A DNA stretch of 64,000 bases from the NCBI GenBank assembly GCA_037074615.1, contig CM073519.1, positions 22,155,001-22,219,000 of the forward strand. Reading direction: 5' to 3'. Of the stretch, positions 12,368-25,414 are shown one piece after another. Each line of letters opens with the position of its first letter. Positions within the stretch are counted from its first letter, which is position 1. This DNA is from Leucaena leucocephala (Eukaryota > Streptophyta > Magnoliopsida > Fabales > Fabaceae). The position numbers and the translations under genes were made by a program. Under the pieces are notes generated by a model that saw only the letters and a list, made by a program, of their open reading frames with translations, searched no databases and had not been told where the DNA came from.

Positions 12368-14102
12368 TGATGAATCCCTATTTTATCATATTATTTCCTA
12401 TCTATTTCCGGGGATTTATCATGATTAATAGATATTATTATTATAATAATTATGGTTATTTTGTGCCTTAGTTGACTATATGAATTAAATAACTAAAAAG
12501 GTCATTTTCTTGTATTTTTACTAATTTTATTATCACACTGGTATGCATGAAGATATTTTTATCTTTTATGACTTTTAGGAAGAATATGATATAATTAATA
12601 GCCTACAAAAGGAGCAACCTAGGATAATGAATGAAAAATGCATATTAATTTATTAAAAGGGAAATCAATATTATCTAATTAGAGAAAATTATTTATCTCC
12701 TTTTAATATATTAATATAGCATAATAATATTTGAAATAGTCAAAATAAAAGAGATCTTTCAAAATTCAAAATCAGATATCCACTTTGACTATTCAAACGT
12801 AATCCTTAAATATCTAGACACAGGCAACATATCTCACAGATTGAATATGTGATATCCAAGGGAAATTTATTTTAAATTATAAAAAAAGAGGAGCCAATCA
12901 CAAGTCAAGATTCAAAGCAAGAGGATAAATATTAATTATATCTTATCTCTGAATCCTTATATTATATCATATATCATTTGAATTCATTTAAAGATAATTT
13001 ATCAATATCTAATATTTGAATCTAACTAAAGGATAATGATAAATATGTTATTTTTTCCTATTTTCCTATTAATTGTTTTATCTCTTTTATCCTATTACTT
13101 TTTATTTGAATTGTTTATAGGATATTTGAGTTTAAAAATATTATCTCTGGAGATATTGAAAAAGATGACAACTTGAAAGGATATTGAAGATAAATAGAGA
13201 TTATCATTATCTTTTGAAGATCCAATCAATGAAAAGACCTACATCAAATAGGATTCACTCCTAAAGGCTATATAAAGGACCCTAAGGCTCCTTCATTCAA
13301 CACACCAATCACCACCATCACAATCATCTTCTTCATCTCTTCCACAATTCCATCATTTTCCTTCTAAGTTCTTGAGGAGAGATGTAGTGGCTTGAGTTTC
13401 TGTGCTTTAGAGTTAGGAGTTGAACAATTTTATATTTTAATCTTTTCCTTTATATAAATTTATGATTTCCTACATTTAGGTTTTGAGATTTGTATATGTT
13501 GGACCTAGGGTTTCACTTGAGACATCTTTTTGATCAAACCCTTGTGATTTATTTTTTCAATTTATGATTTGATATTCTTTATTTAATATCATTAGTTTCC
13601 TCTTATAATTATTCATGTTGGATTCACATGTTTAGTTATAGGGTTTTCGATTGAATATCCATGTTAGAGGAACAAATCATTTATTGTTTAATTTATCGCA
13701 TGCTAAGTGGATCTTCACTAATCATTCTTGATACAATTGTATGCTAGATTTAGGTATAATTATGGATTATATGATTATGACCATGACGATTGTCTAGGAT
13801 TTTGCACGTTAAGGACTTAGTATATTCAATTGTTATAACTCTAATATATTATTGAATGATGATAGCCACGCATCAATCCTTAGGAACGTCCAACTTACTG
13901 GTAATCGTATCCTTTAACTCTTTTACTTTCTTGCAATTATCGCTTTAATTAAACCGAATATTCTTCTCTACCAATATTTATTCCTTAATCACTTTAATTA
14001 ATCATAATCAAGCTACGCATTGACTCCGCCTTGAGATCAACCTAGAGTTAGCTCTTATACACATAGGGTTAAAACTAGTAATTAATTTGAGCGCTAATGA
14101 CA
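12368..14102 (+). repeat. Extra Athila-type LTR inside Athila-like element 1
   Basis: A third LTR-like unit, beginning TGATGAATCCCTATTTTATC directly after a polypurine tract. The right border is uncertain (CTAATGACA at 14094-14102 is the best candidate). It has a promoter-like TATATAAAGG near 13269 followed by a C-rich leader, as in Athila LTRs. It differs in sequence from the outer LTR pair. No matching 5-bp duplication was found at its ends and no primer site follows it. Confidence 0.55.
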
Positions 14103-14538
14103 AGCAACATCATGCAGTATTTCATTAATTATTGACATGTATTTCTATTTCATCATTTAGCATTTCTAACATTACAACCTAATAAAGACCCTTTGATTCA
14201 CAAACCTTGTGGCATGTAGTGGTAGAGATGTAGTATGGTTATAAGCCTATGGGAAGCCTAAGCTAGATAGTTGAGTGAAATTACCTTGATAAGAGAATGA
14301 GTTAAACACTACATCTTGTGAGAAAATCTTACCTAGTTATGTACTATGATTTAATTGCATGAGTTAGATTCTTTGATTGATATGAGATTAGTTTGTACTA
14401 TTGCCAATTGAAGGGAAAAGATTGATGACTACAAGTGCTTATGCTGAATCTTTTACCAAATTTACTGAACATGAGTGTTTGAATTTCAATTTTGATCCTT
14501 AATTTTGCTCGGACAGCAAAAGCTAAGTGTGAGGGAAT
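14103..14538 (+). other. Second copy of pre-polypurine region, ending in a polypurine tract
   Basis: This resembles the 3' internal region seen at about 11900-12367 (the TTTCTAACATTACAACCTAATAA area matches TTTCTAATATTACAAGCTTATAA near 11982). It ends in AAGTGTGAGGGAAT at 14524-14537, directly before the true 3' LTR at 14539. No gene is visible. Confidence 0.6.
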
Positions 14539-17500
14539 TGATAAACTCATATTTGTAGTAATTTTTAGTTTGTTTAAATAAAGTTTTATTATTTATTTTA
14601 TCCCCATTTACCAATATGATGAGCAATTAATTAATAAAATTGAATTAGAACAATTAGGAAATAATTGATGTGATTTTAGTGATTAATTGAATAAATAATA
14701 TGTTTCTTTTAATTTCCCATTTCAGGAAAATTCTCAAGGCAACCTGCTGCTATGAGAATGAAACAGAAATGATTATAATTGACAGCTGGATACAAGGATA
14801 TTTAAGCATGTGCTAAAGGGAAGAAGTAAATAGATTAAGCATGCGTTGGAATTAAGAAGCTGAAACAAAAGCAAGTGGATATCACACATGTGCGGCAATA
14901 AAATTCACATGGAGGAGAAGCTAACAAATTCAAGCTGTCATAATAGATCTTCCACATGCACATCACACTCTGATTTCATCATTCCATTTCCCATACACCA
15001 GACACTTCAGCCAACTCTTCCACACACTCATTCCACACTTCTATATATCATATCATTCACACCTCTGTCAAATCATTTCATATCTTATATCCACATACAG
15101 ACATTTTGCACTCCACACGCCATCTATACTCTCTCTCTATCAATATTTTCTTTCTCTTTCCATCATAACTTTCCTCTATTCTAGACAATAGAACTAGAGG
15201 AAAGTTCATCTTCCATCTTAATCTTCTCCTTCCATATTCACAATGACTACTGATCTATTTACTGTTGTTGTTAAGGTCTTGATAGTAATAGAAGGCTAGA
15301 TCCATTGTGCTCTCTTGGAGATGATGCTAAACCATAATCTTGAGTTAAACAGGGAGTTTATTGTGTCTTTAATCCATTTTTTGATTGTATCAAGTTAATG
15401 TAGTTAATTCTAGAAATATTAATTCAATTAGAGTTAGTAGATGATTAATGAGTAGGGAACCGAGTTAGATTTCCTATTTCTACATAATTGATGCTTTGAT
15501 TGATTCTCATCCTTGAATTAAGTTGAATGAAACATCCTTACTTGTATACATCTTAAGGACCACTTAGTATAATTTAGAATCATTTACAAGTCTTTAGAAG
15601 TCCATTAGCTAAATCTGGAATTTCTTTATTTCTCGGGTTACCGTTCATATGGTATTCCAGATTACTTGATGAACTTCAAAAAATCATAATTAATTCTAGA
15701 AAAATCAAAATAAAGTGGTTAAAAAATATACGTGAAGATAACATATTTAAATTTAAGAAAAAAATAATTTTCACACCAAATGCTTAACCAATTAATACAG
15801 TTTATTGGCTAAAGTCTACTGTTTATTTGGTCAAAAATTCTGAAAATAGATTATGGTCCCTTAATTTGAAAATTTATTTCTCTTGATGTACACATCCAAA
15901 TGAAACTTTCTACCTATGCATTTAAAGCTTTGGATGTGTACTACACGCTTGTAAAAGTTTGTGAAATAATTCCTTCATTTGCTAGGTCAAACTGAAGCCA
16001 CAACAAGACTGCTTTAGGACCTACGTTTTACCATTTCAGTTTCCTTTCTTTCACTTTCAATAATTGTCTCAGCATTCATAAGCCATTAAATAAGTTTCTC
16101 AATATTCATATACGTCATGTACATATGCCATAATTATGTCAAATAGTTTCATCACATAAATAGACACCTTACATGGCATTTTCGTACATGGATAATTCAT
16201 AGCATATGCTAAGATCTCACTACTTCCATTCCTTTCTTCCATTCTTTAGCTCTTCTCCATGCATACATTTTCCATCATGCTTGACCTAAATTAGTTGGTT
16301 ATGGGAGAGTGAGATTCTAGGGAATCTCAGTAACAAACATTACCACTTAAATATGCAAGATATATGCTAATGCATGATATGTAATTTCATTAAACTTTCT
16401 TTGATTAGTGACATGCCATCATGCTATATACTTTTGCATAAAATGCATGGCCATGGAAAACATGTTATTCATAACACATTCAACATCATTTATCATGTCA
16501 CAACATCACTTAAACATCATATACATGTCAACACATAAGCATACCACATAAAGCACATAAAGAGGTAAGTCCACTACCTTGCACTTAAGCTTTTCTCTTG
16601 ATCTTTTGCACTTGCTCCCTAGCTTTCCAACCATGAAGCCTTTTGGTCAATCACTTACCAACATCTTCTTGGATGTTTCAAGGTCATAAACACATTCATA
16701 TTCATCACATAATTCATTAGGACCATGAACTCCAACAAGGTTCAAGAATGAATACCTGGTAGAGTATACCAGATAAGAAAGTTATGATGCTCTGATAACA
16801 AAATCAAACATCCTTACTTTTATACATATTAGATACCACTTAGTATAATTTAGAACCATTTACAAGTCTTTGGAAGTCCATTAGCTAAATCTGGAATTTC
16901 TCTATTTCTCGGGTTACCGTTCATATGGTATTCCAGATTACGCGATGAAATTCAAAAAATCATAATTAATTCTAGAAAAATCAAAATGAAGTGGTTAAAA
17001 AATATACGTGAAGATAACATCTTTAAATTTAAGAAAAAAATAATTTTCACACCAAATGCTTAACCAATTAATACAGTTTATTGGCCAAAGTCTACTGTTT
17101 ATTTGGTTAAAAATTCTGAAAATAGATTCTGGTCCCTTACTTCAAAAATTCATTTCTCTTTGGTTACTTGTCCAAATAAGATGTGTTACCTATGGATTTA
17201 AATATCTAGATGTACTCTTTAAGTCCACAAAATTTCATGGAAAAATCGTCCATTTTCCATATGAAATTTGCGTTGAAACCTCACTGCCTCTAATTGCTTG
17301 TTTTATCTCATTTCCAGATCTTAACTCCAACTTATAAAAATCATAACAAATCGATTTCTTAACCAATTGAGGCGTTCTTAGTGTTCATATAAAGCTTTGT
17401 ATCTTAACTATAATCATGCCAAATTCAGGTACTGTAAATATCATCAAAGGTCACGTCCTCAAAACACCAACACATGAACATTCAATATACATTCCAGCAT

Positions 17501-20460
17501 ATGCTTCCATAATGTCAAGCAACTCATTTGACTTATTATACATGTCTAACCATCCATGCTTACCCTCTTTCCTTGAGAACTCCCAACACCTAAAACATGG
17601 TTATGCATATGGAGATTTCATGGAAATTCCAATAGCAAGTTACACAAACCATAATATCATGCATGAATAATTTGATGCTTAACATGTTATCATGAGATGG
17701 GAGCTACTTCATAATGGTACATAAGTAAACTCTAACATGCATATTGTCATGACATAACTTGCAAGGAGTTGCAATCATTCATACTTCATCATCAACATGA
17801 TGACACATTCTCATGCTCAACCAAACACCATAATCAACAAGCAAGCAAACAATTAAGCAAACATTGACTATAGTTAGGTATTCTTGCTACCTCTTAGCTA
17901 TCCATCACAAGGTCTTCTTGAAGTAGTTTCCTTCCTTCACAAATGTCAAAACCTAGCCATTACAAAGTAATACCAAGTTATAACTCAACTTGAACACAAA
18001 TCCAAGACTAGGTTTTCACTAACTTCCTTTCTTTCTCTATTTTATGTTTGATGCTTCCATCTTTCCAAAATAAATTCTCATGGTTTATTTCCACATAATT
18101 TTTCATGTAGAATCCAAATATGAAGCTAGAATTTCCAAAATCAAAGCACATCAAAATGTCCTGCCCTTGACCGAAGTGCATGTCCTTGTTTTCCAAAATT
18201 CATATTTTGATTCTAATGCTTCCCATACTTGCTCTCCTACTTTATCCCTACACAATTTTCCATTTTAAACTCATTGGAAGCATCAAAATCATGAAATTCT
18301 AACATATGAATAGTGTCATTCACAGTAATATCAAGAACACAAAACCCTAAATCCAACCATACTTGGATTCCCAAGCTTATACCACTTGATTCTAGCTTGT
18401 TTAAGCTTGTTTAAACTATCCTTAACATAAAACTCATATTCTAACCCCATATGGACAGCCCTTTAAGCAGCAACCATAAGGAAAATAGGGCACAAAAACC
18501 CCTTAAAACCAAGAGCTAACTTGCTAGAATTAAGCTCAAGATCAAGGGAGATGATTACCTTACTTCTTGCTTCAAGTTATGTGCTTCTTTCTTGGTTGAA
18601 TGGAAATTTTGCAAGTGTTTCCCCATGGTTACAAGGGCTTCTGAATAGGTCTGAAATGAAGGGGTATTTATAGAGAAATTTGGGTGAAAATGGATGGCCA
18701 AGATTGATTTGTGCACTATTTGATCTAAGGGCTCACATTTAATCTTGGATTTAACTTTTTCAAAAAGAGGAATTATGACATCATCCATGACATCACAAGG
18801 GAAACTCAAGGGACACCTCATGGGGGTATGTGGTGAAATTCTCATGGAAGGAAGCCTCTGGAAAAATTCCAGTCCAATCCGGTACCGATTAGAGCAGTTT
18901 CACAAAACCGGATTGTTTTCTATTCCTAATTTTTATAATATTCCAGAATATATGTTTTGTCCTGGAAACCAATATCTAGGCTTCTCATACCATTGATATT
19001 GTTATAATGAGTATTTATGTACCATCCATCCCTTAGAAAATGACCAAAATACCCTTAGTATCCTTTCTTACACTATATTAACCCTAAGGGTATAATTGTC
19101 ATTTTACCCCTCTTTGTACTACCTCATAGCATATATTGTCTCTAACTAATCATATTTATACTATACTACACATTTTTGGCCTATCCCAAATGACTAAAAT
19201 GCCCTCCATCCATCTCTAGTACAATATGGCTACAGAGGGGCATTTTCGTAATTTCACACTTTTTCTGGACACTGGCCCCTTTTACTGATGAACTGGTACC
19301 CTGGGTTTTGGGCCCTCCTTGGCATCATCATGGGCCTATATATGAGGTCCTCTGATCTTATTCTATCCAGGCTTACATACTGATAAGTTCCATAATCGGA
19401 TCACGGGTGTTATCAAACTCCAGTCAAAATTACTAATATGAAGACAACTTTTTATACAGAACTTCTTCTGGGGTTCTGTCAAATCCATGACATCTGACAC
19501 TGTAGGGAATACTTTCCTATAACTCTCCCACTTATATTTGAAGTCCATAAAATTTGATAAAACTTGAGATAACTTTCAGACTATCAGATAAATATTTGCT
19601 ATCTGGAACCCTAATAAAATTTATGTATCATGCCAGATTAACCAGTGTAACTTCCTCTCTTTACTGATGAAATATGGGACTAAAATACTACTAGCAGTTC
19701 CAAGCCTCTTCGGCTAAACTTTCTATAATTACAATTTTGCCCTTGAACTTTTTGTTTAATTACATTTAAGTCCCTTAACTTTTGAAAACTACCACTTTTG
19801 GCCCAACTTTTGTTTCTACTTTAACTTTTAGCCCTTAACCTTATCTAATTTTTGTTTAAGTCCCTCTTTTTTTTTAAAACTCATTTAACCTTTATTATCC
19901 CTTCTGATCATCGTCATAATCCTTTCCAAACCTCTTTCTACTATCAATATTATACATATAGGGAAAAGTTAGGATATGACATTGAACATGACTGTAGTTA
20001 ATTAGAGCAATCATAACATAGAGTACAGTTATATCTATTTAATTCATCTTCTTCTATCTCAAGTTGAATTATTCTTATTTCTCTATTCAATGTCTCTGTG
20101 TTGTAGCTTTGATTGAGATTTTAGCTGGCGAGTTGTTAGCTAACATATTCTAATTCAACTAATTAACTCCATATATTCTATAGATAATGAAGGGAAGGTA
20201 ATCTCCAAGGGAACACACTTGTCATTGATTCATCTCATCATCATAAACACTTAAAATCATAAATAGTAGCATATGAGTTACATTATAATTAGTTCAAACA
20301 TCTCATCTCATAATTCATCTGATTAATTTGTTAATTATGGCTTATTAGATTAATTAGATACTTTAGCATCCATTTAGGCTCTTTGTGAATCGACCTAAGT
20401 TAGCTTCACACTACTATTAGTTAGCTTACTTTTGTTTGATAAGTAAAATGACAGTTATCA
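14539..20460 (+). repeat. 3' LTR of Athila-like element 1 (split)
   Basis: The LTR is 14539-15527 plus 19987-20460 and aligns with the 5' LTR. It is interrupted by a family-A element flanked by TTGAA. It ends in GTTATCA at 20460, directly followed by the target duplication GTCCT. Confidence 0.88.
15528..19981 (-). mobile_element. Family-A LTR element, truncated, with primer site
   Basis: Flanked by TTGAA at 15523-15527 and 19982-19986. Read on the minus strand, it is a 5' LTR (19981 to 16804, 3178 bp), a primer site GTTATCAGAGC (16799-16789) resembling the initiator-Met site TGGTATCAGAGC, about 40 bp of leader, and then the last 1.2 kb of a second LTR (about 16745-15528). The coding interior and the first part of the 3' LTR are gone, probably by deletion. 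The LTR matches the solo LTR at 2209-5567. A TATA-like sequence lies near 18665 (minus strand). Confidence 0.8.
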
Positions 20461-20547
20461 GTCCTTTGTAAAGCTCATATGGTATTTTGTTAAGTAATGG
20501 TCTATTGTAGGCTCAGTTGGATATGTAACATCCTGTGTTCATAGCCT

Positions 20548-20940
20548 CTACCCAGAAAACCTACGAGACACCCTTGTCATTAAGCATCGCTTTATCCATC
20601 TCAATGAGGACTTTGTTTTCCCTTTCAACAACTCCATTTTGTTGTGGATTTTTTGGTGCAGAGAAGTTGTGATCAATTCCATAGTTGTGACAGAATTCAG
20701 CAAATTCATTGTTTTTAAATTCTCCTCCGTGATCAGTCTTGATAGACACAATAGAAATACCTTTCTCATTTTACACCTTGCCAAACATAACAAAAGTCTT
20801 ATAAGTCTTATCTTTGGATGAAAGATATAAATTCTAAGTAAATCTCTACTAGTCATAACTATCACATAGTATGTAAGTTTCCTCCTAAAATTTTGACTCT
20901 TGATAGACCAACTAAATCTATATGGAGAGTGGTTTCTCAA
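20548..20940 (-). pseudogene. Copia-1 integrase core remnant
   Basis: The minus strand gives the central part of the retroviral-type integrase: IKTDHGGEFKNNEF, then HNFSAPKNPQQNGVVERENK. The second and third acidic residues of the catalytic DDE set (D in TDHGGEF, E in GVVERENK) are present. The N-terminal zinc-binding region further up (about 20950-21200) is shifted in frame and largely unreadable. The domain continues across the Athila insertion at 1267-1494. Confidence 0.88.
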
Positions 20941-21212
20941 TTGAGACTTCCTTCTTTGATTTAAAGGTACACTTTACTTTTTTTCTCCTTTTAACAAGCT
21001 TAACAAATAATATTAATTTTAGATTTGACTTCAAGTAAACCAATTAATAAATCTTTCTTAACTAGTTTTAAAACTTGATCTATATTCACAAGAGATACTC
21101 TTGTGCCATAACCAACTTTCTTTGGATTTACTAAGAAAATAGTTTTTAGGTGAATTCAAACTATCAAGAATTCTTCTAAGTCAAAAATGATCCAATTGTC
21201 TTTATATATGGT

Positions 21213-21464
21213 TTAACTCACACTAAAGAGGTTGTGGCATAATCCTTCCACATAGTATACATCTTCCACTTTCACCCCATCTTTACTTCCAACTTCTCTA
21301 ATCCCAACAATCTTCCCAGATTGATTTCCTCCAAAGCTTACTTTGTCACCTTTCTTATGATGGAGCTTGAGGAACTTCTCTATGTCTCTAGCCATATGTC
21401 TGGAGCATCCACTAGTAATGTACCATTTGTTGGTCTTGGATTCTTTAAGACAAACCTGAAACAA
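21213..21464 (-). pseudogene. Copia-1 protease remnant
   Basis: The minus strand reads WYITSGCSRHMARDIEKF and, later, KVSFGGNQSGKIVGI and VYYVEGLCHNLFSVS. In plant Copia proteases the first block is WYLDSGCSRHMTG; the catalytic aspartate of DSG is threonine here, so the enzyme would be inactive. A Lys-rich stretch at 21620-21865 belongs to the linker between gag and protease. Confidence 0.87.
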
Positions 21465-22174
21465 AATAATTTCACTTTAGGCACCCAAACTTTCTTAGGT
21501 CTTTTCAGTTTAGTTTGGATTACCTTATGTACGTAAGTTCCTTTTGGAACCTATTTCAATGTGCTATAGGGTTCACTCTTCTTGTGATAACAAGAAGTAT
21601 TATAATGACCCTTGTGATTTCAATATGAACATAGAGCAAATGTATTTGAAGTATGTACAATATGTCTAAAGTAATGCAAATATAATTTGTTACCTAATTT
21701 TTTCTTTCCTCTATATTTGTCTAAGTTAGGATCATATTCTATTTTAGACTTATCAGAGACACATCTCTTATTTCCAAATATAACATTGAGCATTTCACTA
21801 CCTTTAGTAATTTTTTTGAGAGTTTGGTTAACTCTCTGTTTTTCTTTCTGATTCTTCACACTCATTACACTTTGATATAACCTCAGGTATTACACTTATC
21901 TTTTTTTCTAAACTTTGAATCTTTTTCTTAGAGTTTAATGACTCTTTTCCTAATTTGATGAACTCATAATGTAATTCATTATATTCAGAAAGTAACTTAT
22001 CATAGGTAGGTTAAGCATTTATTACCTCCTATGTATCTAAATCATTTTCTTATTGAGAGACTAGAAAAAATGTTTGATGTTTCCTCGTAGTCGCTTTCTT
22101 CACTTTCTGAAGAGCTTTATCCCCATATTGATGAAACAAATTATCTCCTCTTCTAAAACTTTTCTCTCTTCTTC

Positions 22175-22730
22175 TCATTGTCTTTCTTGGAGAGTTGAGG
22201 ACATTCGACTTTGATGTGACCTAGATTTTTGCATTTGAAATAGATAATATGATCTTTTTTTCTCCTTTGATGATGAAGAACCTTTATTTGGTTGAAATTT
22301 CCTAATCACTCGGTTTCTATAGAATTTATTAAGTCTCCGAACTATGAGACCTATTTCATCATCTTCTAGCTCTTCATCATCAATGTCACTTTCTTGAGTT
22401 TCAAGAGCAATTCCTTTTCTACTCTTTTCATTGATATCCTTCTTGTACTTTTGTTTGCTCTCGTATTCAGCTAGACTTCCAAAAAGAACAGTGACATATC
22501 TCATGGATTCGCCTTTAGCCTCTTCAATGGATGTGACCTTTGGCTCCCATTCCTTCATAAGACCATCAAGAATCTTGCATACTTGATCTCTTAAGCTATA
22601 TGATTGCCTAAGATTAGTCAGATGGTTGATACGATGTTGAAATCTTACTTCTATGTCTTAAACACTTTCTCTATTAACCATTTGGAAAAGCTCAAACTTC
22701 ATTTTGAGCATGTTGACTTTGCTTTCTTTA
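22175..22730 (-). pseudogene. Copia-1 gag, C-terminal part (UBN2 type)
   Basis: The minus strand starts in the middle of gag (KESKVNMLKMKFELFQM). It continues with a LRDQVCKILDGLMKEWEPKV block and VTSIEEAK, the usual order in the UBN2 gag domain. A CCHC zinc knuckle near 22200-22246 reads YFKCKNLGHIKVEC; its first cysteine is tyrosine, and it lies in a different frame from the preceding part. The N-terminal half is missing at the 22730 border. Confidence 0.85.
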
Positions 22731-22739
22731 ACACCGAAG

Positions 22740-24168
22740 TATTAGAAAGTATGTTTTGATAATGACAAATAGTAAAATGGTTTTAGTAATGCTAAGATTG
22801 TTTTAAAGATAATAAAATGTTTTCATTTGATGTTGTCAAGATGGTTTATACCATAATCTAATTAATAGTATACTTTGACAAATGATAATTTTGGAAAAAC
22901 AATTTGATAGATTTCTTTATGGCTCAAACATGGTCAAAAAGATATTTAAAAGATGTTTATGTACTTAACTGTTATTAAAAGAGGTTAATCAAGTTAATCG
23001 ATTAATAATAATTAATTGATTTATTGTTTGATTAATGTAAAGGTGGCATTATGTGCTATAAAAAGAATATCAATTAATCGATTAGTTAATAGATTAATAA
23101 GTTACCATTAATCGATTAATGTTGAGAGCTTGCCTTTTGAAAAAAAGTTAATAAATCAATTAATCAATTGGTTAATCAATTAATTCTAATTAATTGATTG
23201 GTTAATATATAATCTATTCAAAAAAATTTCTCTTCAACAAAGATATTGCTATTAATCGATTGGTTAATTGATTAATTTATATTAATCTGTTAACTATTTA
23301 ATTAATTAGTGAATTTTCAATTTTGTGAAATTCAAATGTAACCAATTAATCGATTGGTTAGTCGATTAATTTAAATTAATGCATTAACTATTCGATTAAT
23401 GTATTAAAATTCTCTTTGAAATATTCCATCCAAAACTTCATTAATCGATTGGTTAATCGATTAATTTATATTAATGCATTAACTTTAATCGATTAATTTA
23501 TATTAATGCATTAATTTTTTGATTAATGTGTTAATTTTGAATCTATACCAAACACAACTTACTCTATAGAAAAAATGATGATGAAGAGAAATCCAAGAAG
23601 TCATTCAAAGAAGAATGGATTAATTAAGTTCAAGAATCAAGAATTTTATTGAACTTTTGATCCACTAAACAATAGAGTGAAGAAATAGCCAAGGAAGAAG
23701 ATTATAATCCATAAAACAACTCAAATATAGTTGTTTTACTGAATTAATCGATTAATTACTTCATTTTTCAGTACGTTGTTTTGCTCTGATTTGATATAGG
23801 TTCAGTATTTTATCATGTCTCAAGATATACTTATTCGATTAAGGTAAAACTTAATTTATATGAAACTAGTTTAGAATGCGGTTCAATGACACCCATTTCA
23901 TCACAAAAGGGTCTTATATAAGGGAGATATGCCATTTGTAATATGGAAACATAAGATTAACGTCTTGGCCATGACCTCAGCTTACTATATTGATCATATC
24001 TTTCTGTCTATAATGAAGTTTGGAGTTAAACTTAGTTCATCGAAAAGTAGACACAATAATCTTTCTGGGGATAGGTCATTTGCTATATTTGGAGTTAAAT
24101 AAAGGAAGTTATGAAAATTGAAAGAAGATCATTGTTCCCTAACTCAAATAAACAGAAGATGGAAGAAA
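22740..24168 (+). repeat. Copia LTR, plus orientation
   Basis: A 1.4-kb AT-rich unit starting TATTAGAAAGTATG and ending just before a Copia initiator-Met primer site GGTATCAGAG. That site is split by Athila-like element 2: GGTAT lies at 24169-24173 and GGTATCAGAG continues at 38125. A promoter-like CTTATATAAGG is near 23911. The unit holds a dense array of TTAATCGATTAAT-type repeats. The exact left end is inferred from the gag break. Confidence 0.65.
22985..23760 (+). repeat. Dispersed TTAATCGATTAAT palindrome array
   Basis: The palindrome ATCGAT flanked by TTA/TAA, and decay forms such as TTAATCAATTAA, recur many times at irregular spacing. Typical phrases are ATTAATCGATTGGTTAATCG and TTAATTTATATTAATGCATT. 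It lies within the Copia LTR. A second array is at 39960-40745. Confidence 0.8.
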
Positions 24169-24173
24169 GGTAT

Positions 24174-25414
24174 TGATTTGGAGCATGGATTATCATCGTC
24201 TAACTCATCAAAACAAATAGGAGTATTGATGTGCTATTAATTTGATATAGGAGTATTGAAATCACTAAGTCTTAAATAAAACCTCAATAGATCGATTGAG
24301 TCTAGAGCATTAATAATTTTTAAACTCCTTTGATCAAAGCTAGTTTAAAAACTCTTAATGAACTGTCAAAAACCACTTAGCGTGCAATTAAATCAGATGA
24401 TGAAAATGCCCTCTAATGATCATTGATTGATGACCATAGATTTCAAGCAATTGAATTATTTAACAACATCATTGATAATAGTCTAACTATCTTAAAATGG
24501 AAACTGAAATACTATATAAAAATTCAACATCCAAATCATCCGAAGTAAATTACAGTTGTCTAATCTGAGAATAATCAATCGATATTCAATCCCTTATTCA
24601 TATAATGTAAACCCTAGATCTAGCATCATCAAAACATGAAGTAGGTGCAGATTAAAATAGAAAACTCCCCAGTGTAGTCTATGAGCTCAAGATATCAGTT
24701 CCATCACCAAGAGACTAAGGATTTAACCTCTCATAAATCCTACTGTTCTACAATCGCTGTCCAGATATGATGCCATGAAGAAAGTAGAAAAAGGTTATGG
24801 GTTAATAGTGTACAGATCTGAGGTTCTGTGGAAAGGTACGGAAAGATGGAAGATGAGTGTGTAGGTTGTGGAAGTGTAGAGAGGATTCGAGTACTGCTTC
24901 TTAGCCTAATCAGGTCAAAAATCAGCCTCCCCGACGTCTGCAGCTTCAGCTTCATTTTATTCTCGCATGACCTAATCCAAAACAATTAACTTTAGTAATT
25001 GTTTATTTTAGTCGTGACTAGATCCATGTTTTGGTCACGACCTGTAAACACAAAGAAACTTCCCAAAAGAAATGACATCGCGACCTGTGGATACTTTGGT
25101 CATGACTAAAAAGCCCAGAGGTGTGATCTGATTTTCTTTGTCTTGTGATTTCTTTTTTGCTCACATTGTCCTTGGTTCTCCCCAAAAATACTTGCAATTC
25201 AAAACCAAAGCTCATTGTAAAAGTCCAAATAAATAAAGAACAATATTTATGCAGTTTGAAAGGGTTAATTTACCATTTTACCCTCTAATTAGCATATTGA
25301 CAAGCACAATTATGTATTACCATAAAAGCACAAATACATGCATAAAATGAATGGTAAAGTTATAATAAGACCCTAAAAATGTTACAGATACCATACACAA
25401 TTTGCGTTCTATCA
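24174..25414 (-). repeat. 3' LTR of Athila-like element 2
   Basis: A 1241-bp LTR that aligns with the right copy at 36653-38124. About 230 bp present at 36700-36950 are missing here; the repeated AGGAGTATTGA at the gap suggests deletion between short repeats. It contains GTCGTGAC-type motifs at 25010-25115. On the plus strand it is followed by the reversed polypurine tract ATTCCCCCACACTTGA at 25415-25430. Confidence 0.85.

Larger units (their letters stand above)
1518..20460 (+). mobile_element. Athila-like Gypsy retrotransposon 1 (with nested insertions)
   Basis: A full-length but decayed LTR element. It starts TGATAAACTC and ends AGTTATCA, and is flanked by a 5-bp target duplication GTCCT (1513-1517 and 20461-20465). 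Without nested DNA the LTRs are about 1468 and 1463 bp and align closely. A primer-binding site complementary to tRNA-Asp follows the 5' LTR, and a purine-rich tract (14524-14538) precedes the 3' LTR. Between them are a gag remnant and a piece of aspartic protease. No reverse transcriptase, RNase H or integrase can be read, so this copy could only have moved with help. tRNA-Asp priming and the gag type point to the Athila lineage. Confidence 0.88.
1..22739 (-). mobile_element. Copia retrotransposon 1 (degenerate, split by insertion)
   Basis: The minus strand reads gag, protease and integrase from about 22730 down to 20466, and then, after the Athila-like insertion at 1518-20460, the integrase C-terminal region and reverse transcriptase from about 1512 to about 100. 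The copy runs off the left edge, so its 3' LTR is not seen. All domains carry stops or frameshifts, so it cannot encode a working polyprotein. The insertion is flanked by GTCCT at 1513-1517 and 20461-20465, which shows that the two halves were once continuous. The gag N-terminus is missing at 22730 and its counterpart is found on the opposite strand at 38125-38553. Confidence 0.85.

Noticed and set aside
22985..23760. Repeated TTAATCGATTAAT as a possible CRISPR-like array
   Set aside because: Spacing is irregular, the repeats are short palindromes, no spacers of constant size exist, and the surroundings are a plant Copia LTR.
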